DNA of 64,000 nt from Ruegeria sp. A3M17 (GCF_003318255.1 NZ_QOCF01000018.1:164950-228949); one strand, 5' to 3'; shown: positions 27,138 to 36,454, numbered from the stretch's first letter. Made by a program: numbers and translations. The notes: generated from the letters alone by a model not told the origin.

Positions 27138-27307
27138 ATTCGCCCTCATTTTTACAAGGATTTGCAACAGTTTCGCCAACTGTCCAGCGTTGACGTGCCA
27201 TAGGTTCCTTTCGCCGCACTATGAACATCGGTGATCGGGTTGTCTCATCCCGCTGTGCAGGTCATTGTGAGGCGATCCGTCGTCGGTTCAATTCAGGATG
27301 CGAAAAC

Positions 27308-27742
27308 ATGACCTTGTCACAGCAGATCCTTTGGGGCAGCACGTTTCTCGGGCTTTGCTTTCTGGTCGAAATTTTTCTTCTGACGATGTGCACGCTGGCC
27401 ATCAACAGGCTGATCTCGCGTTGGGAAGCCAGAGGCGCCATATTGGCAACGGCCGGTCCTATTGCAACCGCGCTGGCCTTTATTGTCGCGACCCACACCA
27501 TTCAGGTCTGGATTTGGGCCATCGTCTGGGTGTTCGGCGATGTACTTCCCGACTGGAATACGGCGCTGTATTTCTCGCTGGTCTCATTCACAACACTTGG
27601 CTACGGCGACATCGTCTTGGGCGAAGATCTGCGGATTTTCGGTACTTTTGCTGCAGTTACAGGCCTGTTGGCCTTTGGGTTGTCCACGGCCTACATGGTC
27701 GCCCTTATGACCCGGGTGTTTCAGGAAAGGTTCATGGCCTAA
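27308..27742 (+). CDS. Two-helix potassium channel-like protein (Ion_trans_2)
   Basis: A 144-residue membrane protein with three or four hydrophobic segments. The pore loop reads FTTLGYGDIVLG, with the K+ selectivity filter TLGYGD between two helices. No RCK or cyclic-nucleotide domain is attached, so gating input is unclear. The chosen ATG has AGGA ten bases upstream; a longer frame begins 29 codons earlier with Cys/Arg-rich sequence unlike a membrane N-terminus. Its stop overlaps that of the convergent cardiolipin synthase gene by four bases. Confidence 0.87.
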   Translation: MTLSQQILWGSTFLGLCFLVEIFLLTMCTLAINRLISRWEARGAILATAGPIATALAFIVATHTIQVWIWAIVWVFGDVLPDWNTALYFSLVSFTTLGYGDIVLGEDLRIFGTFAAVTGLLAFGLSTAYMVALMTRVFQERFMA

Positions 27743-29151
27743 AGGATGGGCGAGAATAATCGCGCCAGCGGAGCGCCGAGGCGTATGTGCACTGGTTGCT
27801 GTTCCAGATAGCGCGTCAGCTCATAGCTTTTGGCAAAGTCTTTTTGCAGCATCGCATCGACTGCGGCTGTGGTCTGGGGATCAAAGAACAGGGCCATTGC
27901 CTCGAAATTCAACCGAAATGATCGATTATCCAGATTGGTCGTGCCCACTGCGGCCAGTGAGTCATCCACAACGAAAACCTTTTGATGCATGAACCCGTCC
28001 GTGTAGCGCAGGACTTGTGCACCACAGGCGCGAACTTCGTCAAAATAGGCAAAAGCCGCCAACCATGTCAGGCGGTGATCAATGACATCGGGCACAAGAA
28101 TGCGCACATCGACACCCCGCAATGCTGCGTGTTTCAGGGCGGTCATGATATCGATGTCGGGTACGAAATACGGCGATGCGATCCAGATCCGGTTCTTCGC
28201 CTCAGTGATGGCGGCGAAGAACATCATCGATCCGGTTTCGGTTTCATCGCCCGGGCCTGTCGCGACTAGCAGCGCATTGATGTCCTGGTCCGCCTCGGAC
28301 CCGGCCCAATCCAACTGGTCGATCAGATCTTCTTCATGCGCCCAATGCCAGTCTTCGATAAAGATTAACTGCAATTGCCGGACAATGTGACCGGTCAACC
28401 TGACATGGGTGTCGCGCCAATGTCCGAAATGCGGGTCCTGGCCCAGATACTCGACCCCGATGTTGTGACCACCGATGAATCCCGTTTCGCCATCGATAAC
28501 AACGGTTTTGCGGTGGTTGCGGTAGTTCAACTGGAAACGGAATTTTGGTCCGCGTTGTTCATGTGGATCCGCAACGGCGATACCGGCCTCGCGCATCTCT
28601 TCGATGTAGTCGTTGGGTAGGGCGTAACAGCCGACGGCATCCATCATGAACCGGACGCTGACACCGCGTTTGGCCGCTTCGATCAGCTTGTCTTTCAGTT
28701 TCTGACCCAACGCATCGGCGCGTACGATATAGAACTGGATCAGAACGTAAGTCTTGGCCGCGTCGATAGCCTCAAAAATCGCATCAAAGGTGGCCTGCCC
28801 ATCCACCAGCAGCTCTGCCCCGTTACCGCGCGACACGGGCATATGCGCCAGCGCCTCGAACGGTTTGGGATTGATAAGCAATTTGTCGGCATCGGGCGTT
28901 GAGTAGTCGGCGAAGGTCTTGATCCCCTGAACCACCCGCTGGCTTTCCTTGCGCGCGATACGGTAGCCCCGAAATCTATGGTGTCCCAAAAACAGGTAAA
29001 GCGGCACGCCAAACATCGGGGCCGAGATCAGAAAGACCACCCAACCGACCGCGCCCTGAGGTGTTCGCGCGGTTTGAGCCGCGCGAACAGAAAAGAATAC
29101 TGCTGTTGTGTAAAGCGCAAAGACGAAGGCGGAAACAAGCAGTGTCCACAT
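27739..29151 (-). CDS. cls: Cardiolipin synthase (phospholipase D superfamily)
   Basis: A 470-residue membrane enzyme. Two N-terminal helices (about 4-22 and 35-55) are followed by two HKD domains: NHRKTVVIDGETGFIGGHN near residue 215 and MHQKVFVVDDSLAAVGTTNLDNRS near 390. These make and resolve a phosphatidyl-His intermediate when two phosphatidylglycerols, or PG and PE, are joined to cardiolipin. Length and layout match bacterial Cls (ClsA-like). It is transcribed alone, convergent with the channel gene. Confidence 0.92.
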   Translation of the reverse strand: MWTLLVSAFVFALYTTAVFFSVRAAQTARTPQGAVGWVVFLISAPMFGVPLYLFLGHHRFRGYRIARKESQRVVQGIKTFADYSTPDADKLLINPKPFEALAHMPVSRGNGAELLVDGQATFDAIFEAIDAAKTYVLIQFYIVRADALGQKLKDKLIEAAKRGVSVRFMMDAVGCYALPNDYIEEMREAGIAVADPHEQRGPKFRFQLNYRNHRKTVVIDGETGFIGGHNIGVEYLGQDPHFGHWRDTHVRLTGHIVRQLQLIFIEDWHWAHEEDLIDQLDWAGSEADQDINALLVATGPGDETETGSMMFFAAITEAKNRIWIASPYFVPDIDIMTALKHAALRGVDVRILVPDVIDHRLTWLAAFAYFDEVRACGAQVLRYTDGFMHQKVFVVDDSLAAVGTTNLDNRSFRLNFEAMALFFDPQTTAAVDAMLQKDFAKSYELTRYLEQQPVHIRLGAPLARLFSPIL

Positions 29152-29175
29152 AAGGTTATCAGGCTCCGTGGTGGT

Positions 29176-30165
29176 TCAGTTCGCCCCAGTGTAGATGCGT
29201 GACCAGTCTTGCGCCATATCTACAATCACCCAACCCATGTCTGGCCCTTTGTCCAATCCATCGACCAGTTTGCCGATTGGGCTTTCCCGGTCATAGGCCC
29301 ATTCACGTTCTGCATCGGTATGGTGAATCAGAACACCCAACCGTGGCCCATCGCCTGCGGTGGTCCATTCCAACATGGCAAAATCGCCATCCGAATTCCC
29401 CCCAGCCAGAATCGGGCGTCTACCGATCGTCCGCTCGATGTTGATCGGCTTGCCTTCCTTGTCGTCCACAAAAGCGATGCCATCGGCTTTGGTAATGACC
29501 GGTCCACCGTCCGCGCTGTCATAAGTGGTGTCCATGTATGTACCCAGAATCTGTTCGGGCGGGATGCCATAGGCTTCCTCGGCGAAGACGCGCATAAAGT
29601 GCACTCCACCGCCGGAGACGATGTAGGTCTTGAACCCTTCGTCTCGCAGATACCGCAGCAACTCGACCATCGGCTGATATGTCATCTGGTCATAGGGCAG
29701 TTCGGTTTCCGGGTGCCGGGCGGTTTCCAGCCAGTCGGCGACGGCGCTTTGGAACTCGTCGACCGTGACGCCGGAATGAGAGGCGTTCAACACCTCGATC
29801 AAGGCATCATGGCCACCTTCCGCGACCGTCTTCAGATCGCCTGTCGCAGCGGTCTGCAAAACGGGCGTAGTCAGGATCGAAGGGTCATCCTTAGCCATCT
29901 GAGCTAGTCGATCCATGGCAAAGATCAGTTGAAAATACACAGGCTGTTCGGCCCAAAGCGTGCCGTCATTGTCGAAAACGGCGATCCTTTCTGCCGGCGT
30001 CACGTATTCGGGGCGCTGCGGGTCGGTCACGGCGGCGACAAATTCGATGATGCGGTCCCGCGAATCCGATTCCGCCCAAGAGGGCAGCGGGTCCGCTGAC
30101 GCGGTGAAATCTCCGAAACTGTTCAGTGCGACTGCCACAGCAAGAGCAGAGAGTGTTCGTGTCAT
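29176..30165 (-). CDS. Exported HAD-family phosphatase
   Basis: A 329-residue haloacid dehalogenase-superfamily hydrolase with a signal peptide (about residues 1-25). Motif I is FDNDGTLW with nucleophile Asp65 and acid Asp67; motif II is YIVSGGGVHF near 190; motif IV is GGNSDGDFAML near 255. The fold resembles phosphoserine phosphatase-like enzymes, here placed in the periplasm. It follows the arylsulfatase gene on the same strand, but a terminator lies between them, so co-transcription is likely partial. A joint role in releasing phosphate and sulfate from external organic esters is an inference. Confidence 0.87.
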   Translation of the reverse strand: MTRTLSALAVAVALNSFGDFTASADPLPSWAESDSRDRIIEFVAAVTDPQRPEYVTPAERIAVFDNDGTLWAEQPVYFQLIFAMDRLAQMAKDDPSILTTPVLQTAATGDLKTVAEGGHDALIEVLNASHSGVTVDEFQSAVADWLETARHPETELPYDQMTYQPMVELLRYLRDEGFKTYIVSGGGVHFMRVFAEEAYGIPPEQILGTYMDTTYDSADGGPVITKADGIAFVDDKEGKPINIERTIGRRPILAGGNSDGDFAMLEWTTAGDGPRLGVLIHHTDAEREWAYDRESPIGKLVDGLDKGPDMGWVIVDMAQDWSRIYTGAN

Positions 30166-30214
30166 GATTCATTACCTTTGACGCATATTGCAGCAATAAA
30201 AATGCCGCAAACAA

Positions 30215-30252
30215 ATCAAAAAACCCGCAGCGCCAGTTGGGTGCTGCGGGTT
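30215..30252 (-). terminator. Rho-independent terminator after the arylsulfatase gene
   Basis: Read on the minus strand, AACCCGCAGC pairs with GCTGCGGGTT (30243-30252 with 30222-30231) as a perfect 10-bp stem followed by a run of six T (30218-30223). It separates the arylsulfatase gene from the HAD gene. Confidence 0.88.
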
Positions 30253-30266
30253 CCAGGTTTCCGAGT

Positions 30267-31868
30267 TTACTTGGAGCCGACCTGACTGAAGATCTTGTCC
30301 TTGGCATCGCCAATCGTAAAGCTTCCGGGCTTCTGCCGCGGTGGGAACTCTTCGAAAGTATCAAGGAACTGACCTACATATTCAGCCGCTGGCAACAGCA
30401 GGTAGACACGGTCAATATACCAGTCCCAATAGGTGTTCGAGGTGATATTGGCCCGCTCGTAGGGGTCGCGGCGCAGGTTGAACAGCAATGGAATGCGCAG
30501 TTCGGTCCAGGGTTCGGCCCAGGCGCGTAGAGTCTGCGGATAGCGGTGCTCGAGGAACACGGCCTTCCAATCGTCATAGCGCAGCGCAGTCAAATCACCA
30601 TCATCCGAGAAGTAGAATATCTCGTGCCGTGGGCCTTCTTCGGCCTCACCGGTCAGGTATGGCAGGAAATTGTATCCATCGAGATGCACTTTGTAGTCTC
30701 GTCCGCCGCCCACTTCGGCAACGGTGATCCCTTCCAGAAGTTGTTCCTTGATGTCCGGATTTCCGGCGACCGCCAGATAAGTTGGCAACCAATCCATGTG
30801 ATGCATGATTTCATTGCTGACCGAACCGGCTTCAATATTACTGGGCCAACGTACCATGGACGGCACGCGCCATCCACCTTCGTAGTTAGTGTTCTTTTCG
30901 CCCCGAAACGGCGTCATCGCCGCGTCTGGCCAGGTGTTCATATGAGGGCCATTGTCGGTGGAATAATGAACGATCGTGTTGTCAGCGATCCCCAGTTCAT
31001 CCAGCAGGGCAAGGAATTGGCCGATATGCATATCATGTTCGATCATACCCGCTTGGTACTCGTCCATATGCTTGCCGGCAATTTCGTCAGCCTTTGTGCG
31101 CATTTCGTCTTTGACATGTGTACGGAAATGCATACGGGTTCCGGACCACCAGACAAACCACGGTACATCTTCCTCGGTCTTGCGCGTGATGAAGTCGAGC
31201 GCGGCTGCAACTGTTTCGTCATCCACGGTTTCCATCCGCTTTTTCGTAAGCGGGCCGGTGTCTTCGATCATGCCATCGGAGCTGGATTTGATAACCCCCC
31301 GCGGACCGAACCGTTCGCGGAATTCAGCGTTTTGGGGATAGTCTTCGTTCTCGGGCTCTTCCTCTGCATTCAAGTGATAGAGATTGCCGAAAAATTCATC
31401 GAAACCATGATTGGTCGGAAGCATTTCGTCCCGATCGCCCAGGTGGTTCTTGCCAAATTGACCTGTTGCATAGCCGTGCGCTTTCAGGAGACCGGCAATG
31501 GTCGGGTCCTCGACCTGCATACCTTCTTTTGCACCCGGCAGACCGACCTTTGACAGGCCCGTGCGGAATACCGATTGGCCCATGATATAGGATGATCGAC
31601 CGGCGGTGCAGGATTGTTCACCATAATAGTCGGTGAATATCATGCCCTCATTCGCGACGCGGTCGATGTTCGGCGTTTGGTATCCCATCAGACCCATCGT
31701 ATAGGCCGAGATATTAGATTGTCCGATGTCGTCGCCCCAGATCACAAGAATATTGGGCTTTTGATCCTGGGCCCAGGCGGGCAGGGCCAGCGCAACTGCG
31801 ACGGAAGCTACGGCGAATTTGCGCAATGTACCGCGCCAACTATCTGCAATCGAAAGGGGTGGTGACAT
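30267..31868 (-). CDS. Arylsulfatase, formylglycine-dependent, periplasmic
   Basis: A 533-residue sulfatase with a signal peptide ending near residue 33 (PAWA-QD). The metal-site Asp pair is in VIWGDDIGQSN. Cys87 in SCTAGRSSY is the site converted to formylglycine, with Ala rather than Pro in the CxPxR-type signature, a variant seen in true sulfatases. Arg91 and downstream FGKNHLG (Lys and His near 140) complete the active site. Activity therefore needs a formylglycine-generating enzyme encoded elsewhere. AGGAG lies seven bases before the ATG. A Crp/Fnr gene is transcribed divergently 221 bases away and is a candidate regulator. Confidence 0.92.
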   Translation of the reverse strand: MSPPLSIADSWRGTLRKFAVASVAVALALPAWAQDQKPNILVIWGDDIGQSNISAYTMGLMGYQTPNIDRVANEGMIFTDYYGEQSCTAGRSSYIMGQSVFRTGLSKVGLPGAKEGMQVEDPTIAGLLKAHGYATGQFGKNHLGDRDEMLPTNHGFDEFFGNLYHLNAEEEPENEDYPQNAEFRERFGPRGVIKSSSDGMIEDTGPLTKKRMETVDDETVAAALDFITRKTEEDVPWFVWWSGTRMHFRTHVKDEMRTKADEIAGKHMDEYQAGMIEHDMHIGQFLALLDELGIADNTIVHYSTDNGPHMNTWPDAAMTPFRGEKNTNYEGGWRVPSMVRWPSNIEAGSVSNEIMHHMDWLPTYLAVAGNPDIKEQLLEGITVAEVGGGRDYKVHLDGYNFLPYLTGEAEEGPRHEIFYFSDDGDLTALRYDDWKAVFLEHRYPQTLRAWAEPWTELRIPLLFNLRRDPYERANITSNTYWDWYIDRVYLLLPAAEYVGQFLDTFEEFPPRQKPGSFTIGDAKDKIFSQVGSK

Positions 31869-31997
31869 GGTTTACTCCTGAATTGGCCGGATCTTAATGA
31901 TCCGTTGATCTAAAAGTAATTGATGACGGCGATTATCTTTTCCGCCAACAACATATTGATTCCCGATAGGAAAAATTCACATTACGTCGAGAATCGA

Positions 31998-32045
31998 ATA
32001 GCCTTACCTTAGGCTATGACAATGCTCGGAAACCTATCATATGAT
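31998..32045. promoter_or_regulatory. Two palindromes between the arylsulfatase and Crp/Fnr genes
   Basis: ATAGCCT (31998-32004), TACCTT, AGGCTAT (32011-32017) is a perfect 7-bp inverted repeat, and ATCATATGAT (32036-32045) is a perfect 10-bp palindrome. Both lie in the AT-rich divergent region and could be operators for the neighbouring Crp/Fnr-type regulator. Neither matches the classical Crp or FNR consensus. Confidence 0.4.
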
Positions 32046-32089
32046 GAGATTGATGAATACTAATGTTTGAAAATCCGCGTGACTGACAG

Positions 32090-32743
32090 GTGCTGCTTGC
32101 GTCAGGGTGGTTCGGGGCGCGAGGCGCAAGCTTTCAATCGGATTTGCTTGCCTGCGGGGTCGCAAAATCCTTCGATGAGGGTGAGGCGCTGTATAACTAC
32201 GGAGATCCCGCCAACGGGGTCTTTGCGGTTTTAGGAGGTTCCGTTCAAATCACTGCACCTGCGGATGATGGACAGGACTTCGTTGTCCACAGACAGGGTG
32301 GTGGGTTCTGGATCGGTGATCTTGCGTTGTTCGCCGAGTCCAACCGACTGGTAAGTGTTGTTGCGACACAGAAAACGCGGGCATTGTTTTTTCCGTCTCG
32401 GCGCCTGGACCGACTTGTTCGTGACAATCCCGAATATGTTCGAGATTTCTATGCTTTATCGCATGAGAACATGCAAACTGCGCTGCGCATCATGGCAAAT
32501 CTGGCAGTGACCGGGGCGGAAAAGCGGTTGGTTCTGCGCCTTTTGCACCTGGATGAAGGGGCCTCAAAATCCGATGGGTGGATCGTAGTTTCACAGGATG
32601 AACTGGCCGAAATGGTGGCAGTGTCGTTGCCTACGCTACACCGTAAATTGCACAACTTGGTAGAGCTGGGATTGATCGAGCTTGGGTATGGCCGCGTACG
32701 CCTTAAAGACAGGCGCAAGCTGATCGCCGCCTGCCAGTGCTGA
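32090..32743 (+). CDS. Crp/Fnr family transcriptional regulator
   Basis: A 217-residue protein. Residues of about 15-115 are a cyclic-nucleotide-binding-type barrel (GGSVQITAPADDG, FWIGDLALFAES), and 145-205 a winged helix with recognition segment VSQDELAEMVAVSLPTLHRKLHNLVELGLI. The N-terminal Cys cluster of FNR is absent, so oxygen sensing by an iron-sulfur cluster is unlikely. The start is a GTG with no convincing Shine-Dalgarno, so the N-terminus is tentative. The gene is divergent from the arylsulfatase gene and convergent with the Bat operon. Confidence 0.85.
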   Translation: MLLASGWFGARGASFQSDLLACGVAKSFDEGEALYNYGDPANGVFAVLGGSVQITAPADDGQDFVVHRQGGGFWIGDLALFAESNRLVSVVATQKTRALFFPSRRLDRLVRDNPEYVRDFYALSHENMQTALRIMANLAVTGAEKRLVLRLLHLDEGASKSDGWIVVSQDELAEMVAVSLPTLHRKLHNLVELGLIELGYGRVRLKDRRKLIAACQC

Positions 32744-32745
32744 CC

Positions 32746-33969
32746 TTACGGGTTAAGCGGCGGTAACGGGTTCCGAGGGCGGTGTTCCGTCTGTTTCATA
32801 CCCTTGAGTTCGGACAATGCCGCAGCCCAATCCTTGGGGCTTGAGTCGGTGCGGGATGAGTATTTTGCTGCCCCGATCATAGCCAGTTGGTTTTCCAGAC
32901 CAATGGCTTTGTCGGGGGTGTCGCTGCGCAGTTTCCACATCTCTAAGGCAGAATAAGACTTTGATAAATCATGCGTTTGCAAGGCTTTTTTCAACGCATC
33001 CAGCGCATAGTCAGAGGATCTTTGGTATTTGTCGTGCCGTGCCTGTTTCCAACTTGTGACACGCGGACCAAGGAACCGTGCCAAAGCCCACAGAACCAGC
33101 GTCAACGCTGCCGCCAAGGCAAGCAACCTGACCATTGTATCCGCATCCGGCGGCTGCCACTTCGGTGGCGCAAGCGTAAGATCAACCGCGTCGATATCAA
33201 TGCTCTCAACCTGATTGGTGTCCAGATTGTACCATCGGATCGTGACAGGCGGCAGTTGGGTCCGGCCACCTTGCTGCGCAAGATAGACGATCTCATCAAC
33301 ACGCTGCCCGGACAGAACGCCCCGGTCTTCATTTTCGGTAAAACGCGGTTCTTTCGGATAGGCGCTTAGCAGTGGGTCCTGCGTGTCGGGGATCAATTCA
33401 GGCACCAGAAAGGGTGTCGTTCCGGCAATCTTGGCAGTCAGGCGTCGGGTGATGGCACCGCCGTTTTCCATTTCGGTTGATCCGTCGATCTGTTGCTCGA
33501 CCGCAAACCCTGTCGCCAGGATCAGCGGATCCAGATCGCGCGCGCCATCAGGCACAACGGCGTCCAAGGTCAGTTCGGGCAGGGGGACATTGACCGTCGT
33601 TGGCGCATTCGTTTCAGGATCGGCAAAAGTCACCACAACCTCTTGCTTGCCGAACGTGACCGGCCCAGTCTGAAGCGGATACAGACGATAACTGCGTTGA
33701 ACACCGGACCATGTCTCGCCATCCACAGTTTCGCTGATTGGGCCGGAAGCACGCTCAGGCAGGCGAACAAGAAGGTTTTCTTGTTCGAGCGACGGAAACA
33801 CCGGCGGGGACGGCATGAACGTGGGGACAAGTATCTTTATCCGTACGATTGCCGGTTGCCCGACAGTGACCGGATCGGTCGGTGCCTCGGCTGTAACCTG
33901 CGGTTGAACACCTGTCTGCGCCCCCAGTTGTGCCGGGAAAAACAGCATGAGGAATATGAGGTATCTCAT
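32746..33969 (-). CDS. BatD-like protein
   Basis: A 407-residue protein with a signal peptide (residues 1-18) and a C-terminal membrane helix around 280-300 (LLALAAALTLVLWALARFLG). The periplasmic part is built of immunoglobulin-like strands (DPVTVGQPAIVRIKILV near the start), as in BatD/oxygen-tolerance proteins; a cytoplasmic tail follows the helix. AGGAG lies eight bases before the ATG, which overlaps the preceding stop by four bases. Last gene of the MoxR operon; a longer frame upstream is internal to its neighbour. Confidence 0.85.
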   Translation of the reverse strand: MRYLIFLMLFFPAQLGAQTGVQPQVTAEAPTDPVTVGQPAIVRIKILVPTFMPSPPVFPSLEQENLLVRLPERASGPISETVDGETWSGVQRSYRLYPLQTGPVTFGKQEVVVTFADPETNAPTTVNVPLPELTLDAVVPDGARDLDPLILATGFAVEQQIDGSTEMENGGAITRRLTAKIAGTTPFLVPELIPDTQDPLLSAYPKEPRFTENEDRGVLSGQRVDEIVYLAQQGGRTQLPPVTIRWYNLDTNQVESIDIDAVDLTLAPPKWQPPDADTMVRLLALAAALTLVLWALARFLGPRVTSWKQARHDKYQRSSDYALDALKKALQTHDLSKSYSALEMWKLRSDTPDKAIGLENQLAMIGAAKYSSRTDSSPKDWAAALSELKGMKQTEHRPRNPLPPLNP

Positions 33970-35471
33970 TGCTGCTGCTCCTGATTTTCCAACAGGAAGC
34001 GATTTCGCAGAAAGTCCTGCATATCTGTGTCGATCGTACTGATCCATTGATCGGCAGACATAGCCTGCCCACCTTCGGTCGGGGCCTGAATTGTTGTGTT
34101 CTCGCCGCGCCCGGCCTCATTGTCAAAGACTGTGTCATCGGCCCCGATGCCCGCTTCTTCGCCTGTGTCCGACTGCTCTCGGGTTGTTTCAACATATTCG
34201 AGGATCGCTATCGAAACTTCCAGGTTTTGTTTCGCTTCGGGCCAGTCTGGTCGACGCTCCAAAGCTGTTTCAAACGCTGCTATGGCCGGCCTGTACTCGC
34301 GGTTTCGAATGCGCGCCATTCCCTCGGAAAAGGCGGCCTCAGGCGTGCCCAGTTCGGCAAAGACTGCAGCGGCTTCGGGGTACTGACCTGCTTTCAGCTG
34401 TGCATACCCCTTGTGATACGGGTCATCAAACAGCTCTGCCGCCTGAGCATAGCGTTTTTGGCTCATCGCAATCTGCCCCCGTTGATCCGGGGTCAGGAAC
34501 CAATCCCGCCAACCATCGGCCTTTGCGGGCCCTGATGGAGCTGTAAAAAACACAGCCAGCAACACCAAACGGATCACCCAACCGCGCCGGAACCAAAGCA
34601 ACGACAAAAGCGCGGCGGGCCAGGCCAACAACCACCCTTTGTCCTGCCAGTCCAATCGATCATCGTCGTCCAGCGCCGCAGTGTAAGCAGATTGAATTTG
34701 ACGCTCTAAGCGGCTGACATCACGTTCATCATTAGAGAATGGAACAACCGTCGCGGTCCTCAGATCGTTTAACTGAGCGATGTTTTGACCGTTCGGCAGC
34801 ATTGTCAGAAAGAACACGGGCACGGTTGTATTCTCAAATGCAGCGAGTTGAGACGGGTCAAGATCGTCCAGAACAAACAAGACTGCGCCGGGCGTCTCGC
34901 TGTCGCTCAGGATCGTTTCAGCAAGGGCCAGTGCGTCTGCGGCTGCATCCCCTTGTTTGGGCATCACTGTTGGCGCGAGGCCCTCCAAAAGCGGGCGCAG
35001 GATGTTGGCATCCTCGGTCAGGGGCGCAACGCGGTGTGGGGTTCCGGCGTAGGCAATCAAAGCTGTCTGCGCCCCGACACGCGTATTGATTAGATCGGTC
35101 ACCTTGAACTTCGCCCGGTCCAGCCGGGATGGTGGCAGGTCCGGTTCCTCCATACTGTCCGTGACCTTCAGTGCTATAACCAGCGGTGCCGTGTCCGCGA
35201 CCAAAGGGTTCGGGGCCCGTGACCATGTCGGTCCGGCCGCCGCTAAGGTGACCAGGATTGCTGCGATCATCGCGACGTCTATCGGGTATACACGCTTCTT
35301 ATTTTCTGCCCCCAGGGTCAGGGCGGCTGCAAGGTGCGGCGCGATGCCGGTTATGGATTGGGAGTGCGAATTGGGTTTGGGCCGCATCACCCACCAGAGT
35401 ATCGCAATAGGGATGAAGAACAGCAGCCAAGTGGCTCGCAAGAAATGGAAATCTGCCAACGCGCCGCTCAT
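33966..35471 (-). CDS. BatB/BatC-like VWA plus TPR membrane protein with degenerate MIDAS
   Basis: A 501-residue protein. Two helices (about 10-28 and 65-80) precede a VWA domain at about 95-250, then helices near 285-320 and tetratricopeptide-like repeats from about 335 to 430 (RYAQAAELFDDPYHKGYAQLKAGQYPEAAAVF region). It looks like BatB fused to BatC. The MIDAS motif DxSxS is replaced by KVTDS at 102-106 in an otherwise well-aligned segment (PPSRLDRAK follows), so metal binding should be lost. Four-base overlaps join it to both neighbours. Confidence 0.85.
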   Translation of the reverse strand: MSGALADFHFLRATWLLFFIPIAILWWVMRPKPNSHSQSITGIAPHLAAALTLGAENKKRVYPIDVAMIAAILVTLAAAGPTWSRAPNPLVADTAPLVIALKVTDSMEEPDLPPSRLDRAKFKVTDLINTRVGAQTALIAYAGTPHRVAPLTEDANILRPLLEGLAPTVMPKQGDAAADALALAETILSDSETPGAVLFVLDDLDPSQLAAFENTTVPVFFLTMLPNGQNIAQLNDLRTATVVPFSNDERDVSRLERQIQSAYTAALDDDDRLDWQDKGWLLAWPAALLSLLWFRRGWVIRLVLLAVFFTAPSGPAKADGWRDWFLTPDQRGQIAMSQKRYAQAAELFDDPYHKGYAQLKAGQYPEAAAVFAELGTPEAAFSEGMARIRNREYRPAIAAFETALERRPDWPEAKQNLEVSIAILEYVETTREQSDTGEEAGIGADDTVFDNEAGRGENTTIQAPTEGGQAMSADQWISTIDTDMQDFLRNRFLLENQEQQQ

Positions 35472-36454
35472 GCTGCACCTCGGCGCCGCTGGATGATATG
35501 TTGGCCGGTCATGGAGATGAGCATTGTCAGCAGGGCCAACGCAAGCGGATAATGGGCAAGACTTTCGCTTGGCCTGTAGCTTTGCGTTTCCACGACCCGG
35601 GGATTGAGTTCGTCAATGCGTGCGTATGTGTCAGCCAATGCCTCTTCGTCATCTGCAAAGAAATACGCACCGCCAGTCCGGTCCGCGATGTCCTTCAAAG
35701 CATCCAGATCAACCCGGTCCTCGCCCGAGGCGTCAGGATCACCAACGCCGATCGTGTAGATGACGACGCCTTTATCGGCCGCGATTGCTGCGGCGTTTGC
35801 CGGCGTCATTCGGCTGGACGTATCCGCCCCGTCGCTCAGAACGATCATCAGCCGCTGGTCGACCTCGCTGGAGTCAAAGGTGCGTATGCCCAGACCAATT
35901 GCATCCCCCAGCGCAGTATTGGGACCGGCCATGCCAACTTGAGTTTGATCCAGGAACCCATTCAAACTGTTCAGATCTTCGGTGAAAGGGGCTTGAACAA
36001 AGGCCCGAGTACCAAAGATGATCAAAGCCATCCGGTCGCCTTGGCGTTCGGCAATAAATTGACGCAGCACATCCTTAACCGCGGCCAGCCGTTGTTTTGG
36101 AGCGCCATCCGTTGTTGTGAAGTCCCGCTGGTCCATTGATCCTGAAATGTCCAAGGCAAGCACCACGTCGCGCGCCGACTTTTCGATAACCAATGGTTCA
36201 CCAAGTTTTTCGGGGCGGGCCATGGCTGCTACCAAAAGAAGCCAAATTAATGCGATTGTGGCGGCCTGAAACCGTGCTCGGCGGGGAATGACGGATCCTG
36301 ACTTGGGTTCAACTCCAGCGGCCTGTGCGACATGGCGAAAGAATGGGATGCGGATCGAGCTGCTTTTTTCGCGATACGGTGGGGCAAGCCTATACACTAA
36401 AAATGGCAACGGGAGCAGGAGGAATAACCAAGGCGCGGCAAATGAGAACATCAC
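35468..36454 (-). CDS. BatA-like VWA domain membrane protein
   Basis: A 328-residue protein with an N-terminal helix (about 5-22), a second helix near 63-78, a VWA domain from about 95 to 285 and a final helix near 303-318. The MIDAS is intact: DISGS at 102-106, a Thr in the second loop near NTALGDAIG, and SDGAD in the third. It would face the periplasm and bind a divalent metal and a protein partner. Together with the DUF58, MoxR and BatB-like proteins it forms the Bat complex type, linked to envelope stress tolerance. Confidence 0.9.
   Translation of the reverse strand: MMFSFAAPWLFLLLPLPFLVYRLAPPYREKSSSIRIPFFRHVAQAAGVEPKSGSVIPRRARFQAATIALIWLLLVAAMARPEKLGEPLVIEKSARDVVLALDISGSMDQRDFTTTDGAPKQRLAAVKDVLRQFIAERQGDRMALIIFGTRAFVQAPFTEDLNSLNGFLDQTQVGMAGPNTALGDAIGLGIRTFDSSEVDQRLMIVLSDGADTSSRMTPANAAAIAADKGVVIYTIGVGDPDASGEDRVDLDALKDIADRTGGAYFFADDEEALADTYARIDELNPRVVETQSYRPSESLAHYPLALALLTMLISMTGQHIIQRRRGAA

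Noticed and set aside
31905..31975. FNR-type TTGAT half-sites upstream of the arylsulfatase gene
   Set aside because: The half-sites are not in the TTGAT-N4-ATCAA arrangement, and the adjacent regulator lacks the FNR Cys cluster.
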